The notes below the pieces were generated by a model that was not told where the DNA came from, made no database searches, and worked only from the letters and a program-made list of their open reading frames with translations. A stretch of DNA of 64,000 nucleotides from Parabacteroides merdae ATCC 43184 (lineage in GTDB: Bacteria > Bacteroidota > Bacteroidia > Bacteroidales > Tannerellaceae), in contig NZ_CP102286.1 in the NCBI RefSeq assembly GCF_025151215.1, forward strand, positions 3,348,001 through 3,412,000, in the 5' to 3' direction. The position numbers and the translations under genes are program-made. Each line of letters opens with the position of its first letter. The first letter of the stretch is position 1. Below, in pieces: positions 26,332 through 35,895 of the stretch.

Positions 26332-27906
26332 TTACCAATAATACTTATCCAGTATCTCCTGCATCCGGGGCGTTGCGGCATCGGTATCGCCAACCTCGCG
26401 ACGCAGTTGCAGCAGCTCGCGCTTCATCTTTTCGATTTCACCGGCATAAGCGGGGGAATTGTAGACGTTATGGTCTTCGTGGGGGTCGGCGAGCAGGTCG
26501 TAGAACTCCCACGACGGCGTGACGGGAGCCTTATCCGATCCGGTCGCATTCAGCGGATCGCCGTAGAGGAACATCAGTTTGTAGCGATGGTTGCGGATGC
26601 CCATGTGGGCGGGACGGATCTTGTGGTGCGTCCAGTAGCGATAGTACATGGACTGCCGCCAGTCGCGCGGAGTCTCGCCCTTCAGATTGTCGCGGAAGCT
26701 GCGGCCTTCGCTGCACGACGGGGCGTCCACCCCGGTATAGTCGGCCAGCGTAGCAGCAAAATCAATATTGAGGATGATGTCGGAATTGCGCGTCCCGGCC
26801 GGGATCTCCTTCGGGTAGCGGATAACAAACGGCATGCGAAGCGGCTCCTCGTACATCATGCGCTTGTCGAAAAAGCCATGCTCGCCGAGGAAATAACCCT
26901 GGTCGGAGACATAGACTACGATCGTATTCTCGGACAGCCCCTCTTCATCGAGGAAACGCAGCAGGCGACCGATATTGTCATCGATGGCCGCTCCGCAACG
27001 CAAGTAGTCGCGAATCAACTTCTGATAGATTTTCCGGCGCGCATCTTCCTTGTCCATTCCTTCTATGGAGAAAGGCAGTTCCGGATACTTGCACCACCAG
27101 GAATCCGGGTCTTTCGAGGCGATCCCCCATCGGCGGGCCATATCTTCCAACGGTTGTCCGGGGAACGTACGCCCGGATTCTTCCGGCCCGAACTCCATCA
27201 TGTTTGCCGGTTCGGGGAACGTGACTCCGTCATAAATATGTTTCAACCGTTCGGGGAAATCCCACGGTTCGTGCGTCGCCTTGAAATGGCAACACATCAT
27301 GAAGGGTCGGTCCTTATCGCGCGAACGGATCCACCGGATCGTCTTGTCGGTCACCAGGTCGGTCGAGAAGCCCTTCTCCACCTTGCCGCTTTTCCCTTTA
27401 TCATCGTCTATCCAGCCCTCCGCGGTCTTGAAAAGCGGGTCCCAATATTCCCCCTGGTCATGGAAAACCGAAAAGGTGTCGAAACCCGACGGCTGCGTCT
27501 TGAGATGCCATTTGCCGAAAAGGGCAGTCTGATACCCTCCCTCCTGCATGCGTTTCGCAATATTGTCCAAAGCCGGATCGAGCCTGTCTTCAAGCGTATA
27601 GACCCCGTTATGATGGCTATAGGCGCCTGTCATGATAGCCGCGCGGCTGGGCACGGAGATCGAGTTCGTGCAAAAGCAGTTGTCAAGCACGCACCCCTCG
27701 GCCGCCAGGCGGCGGATATTCTCGTTCTTCACGTATTCGCTCAGTATTCCTCCATAGATTCCCCACGCCTGCGAGGTATGATCGTCGGAAAGGATGAAAA
27801 GGATGTTCGGGCGTCCAGAGTCCGCTTCCGGCTCTTCGTCTGCCATCGCAGGAGAGGCAGACGCCAAAAAGCCGGTCGTGATGATTAGTTGATCGAATGT
27901 TTTCAT
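26332..27906 (-). CDS. Secreted type I sulfatase, serine-type formylglycine site
   Basis: A 524-residue protein with a signal peptide (about 1-22). The metal-binding Asp41-Asp42 (ILSDDHTSQ) and the active-site motif SVPSR at 84-88 are visible; Ser84 would be converted to formylglycine by an anaerobic maturase (anSME), not by the Cys-type enzyme. KWHLKTQPSGFD and the C-terminal PWEFYDLLADPHE are typical S1 segments. It probably removes sulfate from a mucin or glycosaminoglycan sugar. The gene has a -7 box (TACTTTTG, 27931-27938, minus strand). The maturase gene is not in this window. Confidence 0.92.
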   Translation of the reverse strand: MKTFDQLIITTGFLASASPAMADEEPEADSGRPNILFILSDDHTSQAWGIYGGILSEYVKNENIRRLAAEGCVLDNCFCTNSISVPSRAAIMTGAYSHHNGVYTLEDRLDPALDNIAKRMQEGGYQTALFGKWHLKTQPSGFDTFSVFHDQGEYWDPLFKTAEGWIDDDKGKSGKVEKGFSTDLVTDKTIRWIRSRDKDRPFMMCCHFKATHEPWDFPERLKHIYDGVTFPEPANMMEFGPEESGRTFPGQPLEDMARRWGIASKDPDSWWCKYPELPFSIEGMDKEDARRKIYQKLIRDYLRCGAAIDDNIGRLLRFLDEEGLSENTIVVYVSDQGYFLGEHGFFDKRMMYEEPLRMPFVIRYPKEIPAGTRNSDIILNIDFAATLADYTGVDAPSCSEGRSFRDNLKGETPRDWRQSMYYRYWTHHKIRPAHMGIRNHRYKLMFLYGDPLNATGSDKAPVTPSWEFYDLLADPHEDHNVYNSPAYAGEIEKMKRELLQLRREVGDTDAATPRMQEILDKYYW

Positions 27907-27930
27907 GACATTTTTTGTTTTTCTTTCCTA

Positions 27931-27938
27931 CAAAAGTA
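27931..27938 (-). promoter_or_regulatory. -7 box of the sulfatase gene
   Basis: TACTTTTG on the minus strand, 25-32 bp upstream of the start at 27906. Confidence 0.5.
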
Positions 27939-27969
27939 ATGAATTTAAATAGATACCAACAACTTTATC

Positions 27970-28000
27970 TTGCAAATGAAACCCCTCGTTTCATTTGCAA
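27970..28000. promoter_or_regulatory. Perfect 13-bp inverted repeat upstream of the sulfatase promoter
   Basis: TTGCAAATGAAAC (27970-27982) and GTTTCATTTGCAA (27988-28000) pair perfectly around CCCTC. There is no T-run on either side, so it may be an operator 32 bp upstream of the sulfatase -7 box or a weak terminator of the barrel gene ending at 28050. Confidence 0.6.
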
Positions 28001-28049
28001 CATGACAAGGAACCTTATCGATTTCCGAAAAAATCATATCTATAATTAA

Positions 28050-30363
28050 TTATTCATTTGCTTTCAATATGGCGGAGTTTCTTGTCTTCTCTATTTCTAT
28101 TTGCTTAAATGTATGCTTTTTACCCCAGTTGAACCGATAACTCACATTCACATAAAATACATGATCGTTTATTTTCGGACCATAATTCCGGGAATATGAG
28201 CTATAGATATCCGAAATATACTCTCTCTTTTTTACAAAAGTAGAAAATGGATTACGTGTTCCTAATTCAAAATTCCAATTATTAAGATTATATCCTACGT
28301 TAAAATTGTAGATAAGTGGAGTACGATAGAAAACTCCGACATCATCATAATTCTTTTGGGGAGTTATGAGTTGTCCGGAAGCCATGAAATTTTTATATAT
28401 AAACAACAATTTAGCTGAAGCATAAAAACAATTGACATCTAATTTTCTCCATGCATGTATAACTCGTTTTTTATAATATCCGGCCAAATCGAATGTCAAT
28501 TTTCCAGGTATGACATTTAGCTTCATTCTTGGACCTGTCACTAAATCAAATCCGGATTTAGCTATGGCATAATCATGTATAAACAAATTCCGGCTTTCAT
28601 CATAAGATACTCGTTCATAAGGGACATCTGTCGTCACTTCAAACGAAGTATGATAAGTAAGATTGAAAACAGGCGTATTTAAAGAATAAGTCAAACCCGT
28701 CAAATAAAATTTCAATACCTTTATCTCTGGATTACCTCTGCGTATCTGATATTTATCAATTCTTTGCTCTGTTAAAGAACGATATTGCAACCCAAGATCA
28801 CCCGATTCAAGAGCCGTGGTAAAACGTATCGAATTATTCTCATTAATCATATAAGTCATAAAAAGTCCGGGACTGAAAAAATGTTGTAAAGAAGATTCTT
28901 TCTTATTATCGATATAAGTCAACTGATCGGCCCATTGAACAGTCATTTTCAATTTATTTTTTAACCGAAAAGCATATCCTAATGTCAACCTCCCTTCTCC
29001 CTTTGTTTGGTAATCATCCGAAAGCTGTCCATCGATTTCATATTGAGTATGGGCATAAGTATGGTCATAGTTCAACAGGACAAAGAGAACATCGCTTTTT
29101 CGTACAGTTTTCCTATACATCAGTTGAGGAATTACCCTATAATTATTTTCTTTTGCATGTGTATTATAAGCTAAAGTAATTTTGTCATTTTGTAAAGCCT
29201 CATACTGTCTGTCATACTTATTCTGATTGTAATTTCCACTTAAACGGAAACGTATATACTGTTCGTGTTTTAGACTCCCGGTATATTCTATCCTCAAAGC
29301 AGGATTAAAATTATGAGAAGAAGAATTGTCATCCACTTTATACCGGACCGGGTCATTGCTGTACGTTTGCATACTTAAATCATCCTCATCCGATTTTTCC
29401 TGATTCAAGACTAAAGTTGTATAAAGTTGATTGTGCTTATCATGGTAAAGATAATTAAAATAGCTATTTATACTATTACTATTTTGAGGAGAGGGTAAAC
29501 TTGAAGCTTCATTCACGATCGTTTCCTTTGTCGATTTTAAATAAGTCGAAGTTTCATAGCCACGTTTAGGAGTATAATTATTATAGCTGTCTGAAACTGA
29601 AACAATAAACTCGGACTTTTTGTTAAAAATCTGTCCTGTAGCTCCATAACTACCGTTTCCTTTATTCAAATGCTGTTGCCCATTCATAGCGACCATCCCT
29701 CCTCTATCATGATGTTCTAAAATATAGTCGACAACAGAATTCGCATTCGGATATTCAGGATGATGTTGATCATAAAAATCAATACGGAGAATATCTTTGG
29801 GATTCAGGTTTCGGATCTCATCGCTCGAAGCTTCCCGTCCATTGATGAGGAGCAATGTTTCTCCTTGAATAGTCGATACCTTTTTTGTAAACGGATCGAC
29901 ATCCAATGTCGGTATCATCATTAACGCCAATGCTTTATAACCATCCGATGCATGACGTAACTGTTCTTTGGAAGGAAAATACAAGACCTTATCAGTAGTA
30001 CGCGTTATTTGTCGACCAGTGACAACAACCTCATCCAGCTTATTACTTTCTTCTATCAAAACAATATCACCTAACTGCAATTCACCCAAATCGCCCTTTG
30101 TATGAAGGACATGTTCCTTATAACCAATATAATTTATAACCAATTTATATCCAGAAGGAGAAACAGGTGCTGTTATTGAAAAATTACCGGAACTATCACT
30201 GATAATCTCCCTTTACAAACACTGAATCGTGTATGAAACAGCGAACTGTTGCAGAAGAGACCGCATTTTTATGTTCATCTACAAGACGCCCCTTCAAACA
30301 AATATTTTGAGCCTCTAATAATGTATTCAATAAACATAAAACAATTATGAATAATGCTTTCAT
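28050..30363 (-). pseudogene. Outer-membrane beta-barrel (TonB-receptor-like) gene with one frameshift
   Basis: The natural start is the ATG at 30363 with a signal peptide (MKALFIIVLCLLNTLLEAQN). The first frame gives a carboxypeptidase-regulatory-like domain, then stops at a shift near 30208-30213 (after HDSVFVKG); reading one base further continues IISDSSGNFSITAP and then a 697-codon open frame from the TTG-like start at 30143. That frame holds the end of the regulatory domain, a plug-like segment (VVVTGRQITRTTDKVLYFP, about 37-130) and a long beta-barrel closing VNVSYRFNWG. It resembles the OMP_b-brl_3 group. AT-rich compared with neighbours. The shift could be a sequencing error. Confidence 0.8.
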
Positions 30364-30711
30364 TGTATCCTACAAAATTTTAAAACCGCCTTGACCATGC
30401 TTAGCTCTTAATCATAAAAGAACCTTCACATAATCAGGACAGCATGTTATTCCATTCTGAAGTCAGAAAAAATAAACATACAATACCATCCATAAAAATA
30501 AGCAAATTTTTATTCATAACTCTTACCTTTCTAAATTCTAATGCAAATTTCAGACATAAAACACAAAAAAAACCGGATTAGAAAAAATAAGTTCAGTATA
30601 GAATAAAAAACAAATAATTTACTAATTTTCAGACATATAAATCTGATCTCATACATTAAAAATTCACTTTTACTTTCAAAAACCGGATTCGACCAGACAA
30701 AAAACCGGATT
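30364..30711. promoter_or_regulatory. AT-rich intergenic region with three AATCCGG direct repeats
   Basis: Between the barrel gene start and the regulator stop. On the minus strand AATCCGGTTTTTG-type words occur three times: 30698-30711, 30677-30689 and 30564-30579; the first abuts the regulator stop codon. A second direct repeat, TTTCAGACATA on the plus strand, occurs at 30548-30558 and 30627-30637. The arrangement upstream of the barrel gene suggests binding sites for a regulator, possibly the adjacent TPR/HTH protein, by inference. Confidence 0.55.
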
Positions 30712-32795
30712 TTACCATAATAATTTTTCAAGAAATCGGTCTAAACTTTGCTTTTCAGACACATTAAAGTATTTTTCTTTTATCTCGGCTTTCTGTTTTG
30801 TGATCGTATCTGGTGCTAAGTTTAGTATAGTCGCAATTTTACCAGTTTTTACCCCCAGTTTAACCAGACAACAGATTAACAATTCTCGCTCATCCAATTT
30901 ATACTGTATGAACAAATATTCTACAAATCCAGGAAATACCGAAGAAAAATGCTCATAAAACACATCCTTATTAAAGTTTAAAGGATACAATTGTTGTCTA
31001 TTATCGGATAGATTAAGCAAAAATTCATCTTGATGAATCAATTTTTGTATCCATGCTTCATACATCCTGGATTTTTGTTTGAGTTCACCGGCTACCTCTT
31101 GTTCTTTTCGCAATTGTTCTTCTTGCTGAAGCCGCAGTGACTCCCAATCCAGGCTCAGTTGTTTTTGCGCCTTTACATTTGCATCCAGTTCTTGGCTTAG
31201 TACACTTCTTTGTCTTTCCAATTCTTCTTTCTCTTTTATTGAAAGAAGAATACGTTGCTCTAACTTTCCATTTTTTTCTAATATAGACTGCAATTGTGTA
31301 TCTTTCTGTCTAAGTAGTATATCCTTATTGCTTATTAATTCCTCTTTTTGCTTAAGAATCGTCTCTTTCTCTTTGAGAAGTTTAGATTGTTCGATATTAG
31401 CCTCTTCCTGTTGCTGTTTGTATATTTCCAGTTGAGATAAATTATCATTTTCCAATGTCTGGATTGTCTCAGTCAAGGAGTCTATTAACAGATGGTTCTC
31501 TTCCAATTGCTTCTGGATAGTCTGCAAAGCGATGTCTTTTTTCTCCATCTCCTGCTTATCGCTCAGCAAAAGACTTTCATTTTTCTGCAATAGCTTCTGT
31601 ATTTCTTTATTTCTCAATTTATGTTTACTGATTATTTGGAACATGATCACATAGACTATCCCTATTGCAAGACAAGCACAAAGAAAGCAGATAAGCAGGA
31701 AATCTTGCCTGCTACGAGCTGTATGCATTTGCTGGTTTTGCTTGCTGATTAAACGCTCTTTATTATATAAAGCTTCTACTTTCGCCAATTTTTGAGGTTG
31801 ATATACCTGTTCGATTGAATCCCGGAGTAAAAGGTAACGTTCATTATATGTACATGCTTTCTTATAATCCTGCTTTTTTACATATAAAGTATATATTAGC
31901 CAGTTAGCACCACACTCCACATATAAATCAGTGCTCGCAAGAGCCATCTCTGCAAATAACAATGCAGAATCCAACTTATGTAGATTTCCATATAATTTTC
32001 CGATAGAATAATAGCAAGAATAGATTGTATTTCTCTTTTCTGAATAGTTCAAAGAAGCTTTCTTGTATGCCAAAGCCTTTTCATATAGTTTTTTTTCTGT
32101 ATATATATTGCCCAAAGAGGACAATAAATAAGCGGTATAAGATGTAATACCTCCCTGTCTAGCAAGCTTTAAAGCACCATCTAAATAGTGATAAGCACTA
32201 TCAAGTTGTCCAGACTCACGCATACATTCTCCAATATTTTGCATTGTATTAATTATTCCAATCGTATCCCTACATATTTTATAATTTCGATAACTTTTCT
32301 GATAGCAAACTAAACTTTCTTTAAATTTTCTATTTTTCCAGTATAAAGTTCCTAAATGATTATTGATAGCGCCTCCAAATCTCGATCAGATGTTTCTCGT
32401 ACCAATTCCTTTGCCTTTAAGTAAGCAGTTAAGGCTTCTTCCGAAGCGCTCAGTTCTGAAAGAATCCTGCCTTGACAATAATAAGCTTCGGACAGTCGGT
32501 TTATATCTTTTTTCTTTTCGAAGTATTGTATTGCGACATTGATCAAGGAATCCGAAGTATGTTCGATATAGTTCTTATCACGAGCCTCTGTTATTAACAA
32601 GCACCAAGTGGCATAATCGCGCTCCGGCATCTTTTCTGGGGTTGCAACCTGTTCCAACAAGAATAAAGCGCTATCCGGATGTTCGGACATAACTTTCTCG
32701 GCTTGCTCCAATATAGGGTGTTGCTGACTTACCTGATGACAAGAAAAGAAAATGATAAAAGCAAGTAAGGTTGCCTTGAGTATTTGTGTTTTCAT
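30712..32795 (-). pseudogene. TPR / transmembrane / coiled-coil / HTH regulator, frameshifted
   Basis: Two frames form one gene. The 5' part (32352-32795) has a lipoprotein-like signal (IIFFSCHQ) and the first TPR-like helices, ending after LEALSIII. A one-base change near 32376 leads to the other frame (AINNHLGTLYWKNRKFKESL), which then runs to 30712 through more TPRs, a transmembrane segment (LLICFLCACLAIGIVYVIM), a long coiled coil and a C-terminal LuxR-like HTH (LVKLGVKTGKIATILNLAPDTITKQKAEIKEKY). The intact relative at 44607-46283 supports this joint architecture. Such proteins are thought to link envelope signals to transcription. It sits upstream of the frameshifted barrel gene in the same direction. 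Confidence 0.82.
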
Positions 32796-33124
32796 AAACT
32801 TAGCAATTAAGTAATCACAAAATTAAAGATAAAATTCTATTTATTAAGGCTAACCTGACACAAAGTTATCATTCTTCTTTCACTACTTCAGACAATAGAT
32901 ATCCTTTTACCTCACGGGAGTAAAAAACAATCCGGCAAACAGTATGATTCTTCCTGAATGTGTTGTACATTTGTAGCCATCTACTATCCAGTGGATTGAG
33001 CGGGAGAAACAACGTAGGCATCCTCATCTTGACCTGTTCGGCGATGAACGCCGTAAGTGTGAGAAGGAGCGTATGGATGCGGAAAGGCTTTTCCATACTT
33101 TCCGTTTACAGCCAAAAAAACAGC
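32796..33124. other. Intergenic DNA without recognised gene
   Basis: AT-rich at first, then mixed; ORFs here are short, with no family resemblance. It borders the inverted copy of the dispersed repeat. Confidence 0.4.
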
Positions 33125-33533
33125 CATCGGCAAAAAAGATGCCAAAACAAGGCATAAAAGCACCTCCAACATGGCGGATAAACATCCACGCATCCCCGTA
33201 AAGACCTCACACAGACCCGGGTCTGCACCTCTCCCGCACCCGGGTCTCCATGATGGGTACACCCGGGTCTCAAGCGGCTTTGCAAGCTGTTTTTGACAAA
33301 AGAAAAGCCTGTCTTGATGAAAAAAGAAGCCGTTTTAACAGGTTTCGCACCTGTTCCCGAACGGTCCCTGTTTTTATCGTACAATTGACACACAAGAAGT
33401 TATCGTTTTTTACCATGATGGTTATGACAGATGAATGATAGTTCAAAATGGCAACTCTCATGCCATAACATATTGGTTTAAACCAATATACGAACGGATA
33501 TGATAGTATGATGGTTGGTTTTGCAAAACATTT
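33125..33533 (-). repeat. Dispersed 410-450 bp repeat, copy A (inverted)
   Basis: On the minus strand it starts ATGTTTTGCAAAACCAACC, continues through hairpin-rich ACTATCAT words, a 48-codon ORF (MVKNDNFLCVNCTIK to SKTACKAA, about 33271-33417), then ACCCGGGTCT boxes (plus-strand starts 33215, 33238, 33261; spacing 23 and 23), and ends near GGCATCTTTTTT. It matches copies at 46800 and 63177 with a few base changes and no frame-breaking indel in the small ORF. Confidence 0.9.
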
Positions 33534-33628
33534 ATATGAAATGGCTGCTGCCGTTCTTATTGCTGAATTGTGATGTGGATGTCTGCAAGATTGATAAAAC
33601 AGAAAAAGCACACTTGTCATATAAACAG

Positions 33629-33673
33629 AGTGCCGGAAAGGAGGTTTCACTCCATCCTTCCCGGCACTTTTTT
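33629..33673 (+). terminator. Intrinsic terminator-like hairpin
   Basis: AGTGCCGGAAAGGA pairs with TCCTTCCCGGCACT (ending 33668), followed by a T-run on the plus strand. No plus-strand gene upstream explains it; it may end a transcript of the nearby repeat or act on the minus-strand peptidase message. Confidence 0.65.
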
Positions 33674-33743
33674 AATATAATATATTCAGGTAAACTTCCT
33701 TTGGTCGCTTTCTGATCAAGCCAAAAGGAATCCGCCCCCACTA

Positions 33744-35885
33744 TTATTTCACCAATTTCAATTCCTCGATCAACCGCGGGCATTTCCCCCACTTGTCGAT
33801 CATGTAGAGCACATAGCGTATGTCGACGCTGATCGTGCGCTGCAAATCCGGTTCGAAGGCGATGTCGCCGCTCATCGCTTCCCAGTTACCATCGAAGGCG
33901 AGGCCTATCAGGCGGGCGTTCTTGTCGAACACCGGGCTGCCGGAGTTACCGCCTGTGATGTCGTTGTTCGAGAGGAAGCAAAGCTGCAATTCGCCGTCCT
34001 TGTTGGCATACTGGCCGAAGTCCTTGCTACGGATCAAGTTGAGGATTTCGGGTTGCACCCAGAACTCGTCGCTTTCGGGGTTTTCCTTTTCGAAGATCCC
34101 CTTCTGGGTCGTATAGTAATCATACCAGGCAGCATCGTACGGACGGTAGCCGCCAATGGAACCGTAGCTCACACGCATCGTAAAGTTGGCGTCCGAAGCG
34201 AAAGCCTTCTCCGAGTGCATCTCTTTCAGGCCGGCAAAATAGAGGCGTTCGCCCTTAGCGATATCGTAATAAGAATCACCCGTGAGCTGTTGCAATTCGA
34301 AAAGGGAGATGAGGACGGACAGGCTCAACTCGGCAGCCGGGTCCTTCTTCAGTTTCGCATATTTCTTCGGGTCCTTCAGCATGGAGGCGATATTGTCGTA
34401 AGACAGGATGGATGTCTTCTTGAATACATCGGCGGCATACTTTTCATAATCGCCTTTATACTTTTTGTCCACCTTCTTGTAGATATCCGGAAGATTCTCT
34501 GCCGGAACCCGTTCCTTTACGATCTTCATCATAGCCGCCAGCACCTTCCGGTCAAGGCTTGCGTCATAATCCTTGAAGAAAGACTTGATATTGTCTTCGA
34601 GGAAGATATCGATTTCTTCAGGGGTAGAACCTTTCACATCCACGCTCTGGATCATGCGCGCCAGCTTCACGATCTCGGCGCCGCTCAGGAACGCTTCGCC
34701 CAGGTAGGTGGAGATCTTCTTATATTCACTGGAAGAAGTATATCCCTTTTCCAACAGGTTCAGGACGTCGCCGTACACCTCTTTACGCTTTGCATCCTGT
34801 GCCACCCAAGCGGCAAAAGCGGCTTCCTCTTCGCGTTTACGGTCGATCACTTTCAGGTTGGCCAGCCCCTTGTTCATGCCGATCGAGTTTTTCCAGTAGT
34901 TGGAGCTGCCGGCATATTTGGAAGCATATTTGATGCGCACCTCGTCGCTCTTCAACATCGCGTCTTTCCAAATCGCCTGCTTGATGCCACGCACTTCGAT
35001 GCGAGGCTTGTTGCTATCCTCGATACGCTGCTGCACACCCCATGAACAGAGGTAGCGGTCCGTGCTGCCGGGGAAACCGATCGTCATCGCATAATCCTTG
35101 TCCTGATAACCTTGCAATGACACTTCAGCCACGTATTTAGGCTGGTATGGCTTATTATCCTTGCTGTAGGCAGCCGGCTTGTTGTCGGCTCCGGCATATA
35201 CGCGGAACACGGAGAAGTCGCCCGTATGGCGCGGCCACATCCAGTTGTCCGTATCGCCGCCGAATTTTCCGACCGAACTGGGCGGAGCGAATACCATGCG
35301 GACATCATTGAAGACATCATAGACGATCAGGAAATACTTATTATTATTGTAGAAAGGCACGACATCGGCAGCCTGGAACTCCGTGTTTCCTACAGAATCG
35401 GCCATCGCCTGCCCGATCGAGTCGGCTGCGGCCAGACGCAGGTGCTCTTCCTTGATCGAAGCTATCTGTGAATTAATGCGATCGCTCACATCCACCGTCT
35501 CACGCAGGTAGCGGACCGTCAGGCCCGGAACCGGCAACTCTTCTTCCTTACTCTGGGAAACAAAACCGTCTTTCAGGTAGTCGTGTTCCACACTGCTTAA
35601 CTGCTGGATCGAACCGAAACCACAATGGTGGTTGGTGAAAATCAGTCCTTCATTAGAGACGGTGATACCGCTACATCCTCCTCCGAAGATCACCACGGCA
35701 TTGGCTACACACGGGTCAGTTTCACTGTACAATTGTTCGTAAGACGGAGTAAATCCCAACTCCTTCATCCTCTCCAGGTTTTGTTTATTCAACTCTTTCA
35801 GTACCCACATGCCCTCATCGGCAAACACTTGGCCTGAAGCAACGAGAAGCAGTAACACTGCCCACAACTTCTTCATACGATTCAT
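33744..35885 (-). CDS. Family S46 dipeptidyl-peptidase, DPP7-like
   Basis: A 713-residue exported serine peptidase. Start: the first ATG is 35885 (MNRMKKLWAV...VFA-D signal peptide); upstream only TTG is available. The chymotrypsin-like His is in TNHHCG and Ser in TGGNSGSPVF. Eighteen residues after the catalytic Ser, in AFDGNWE, is Gly; in the related DPP11 this S1 residue is Arg and gives Asp/Glu specificity, while Gly is found in DPP7, which prefers hydrophobic P1. So a DPP7-type activity releasing N-terminal dipeptides in the periplasm is predicted. It follows the DUF389 gene by 10 bp in the same direction. Confidence 0.93.
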   Translation of the reverse strand: MNRMKKLWAVLLLLVASGQVFADEGMWVLKELNKQNLERMKELGFTPSYEQLYSETDPCVANAVVIFGGGCSGITVSNEGLIFTNHHCGFGSIQQLSSVEHDYLKDGFVSQSKEEELPVPGLTVRYLRETVDVSDRINSQIASIKEEHLRLAAADSIGQAMADSVGNTEFQAADVVPFYNNNKYFLIVYDVFNDVRMVFAPPSSVGKFGGDTDNWMWPRHTGDFSVFRVYAGADNKPAAYSKDNKPYQPKYVAEVSLQGYQDKDYAMTIGFPGSTDRYLCSWGVQQRIEDSNKPRIEVRGIKQAIWKDAMLKSDEVRIKYASKYAGSSNYWKNSIGMNKGLANLKVIDRKREEEAAFAAWVAQDAKRKEVYGDVLNLLEKGYTSSSEYKKISTYLGEAFLSGAEIVKLARMIQSVDVKGSTPEEIDIFLEDNIKSFFKDYDASLDRKVLAAMMKIVKERVPAENLPDIYKKVDKKYKGDYEKYAADVFKKTSILSYDNIASMLKDPKKYAKLKKDPAAELSLSVLISLFELQQLTGDSYYDIAKGERLYFAGLKEMHSEKAFASDANFTMRVSYGSIGGYRPYDAAWYDYYTTQKGIFEKENPESDEFWVQPEILNLIRSKDFGQYANKDGELQLCFLSNNDITGGNSGSPVFDKNARLIGLAFDGNWEAMSGDIAFEPDLQRTISVDIRYVLYMIDKWGKCPRLIEELKLVK

Positions 35886-35895
35886 TCTTTGTTCG

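Noticed and set aside
26287..27888. 533-codon plus-strand ORF
   Set aside because: Only its first ~15 codons belong to the AraC remnant; the rest is antisense to the sulfatase.
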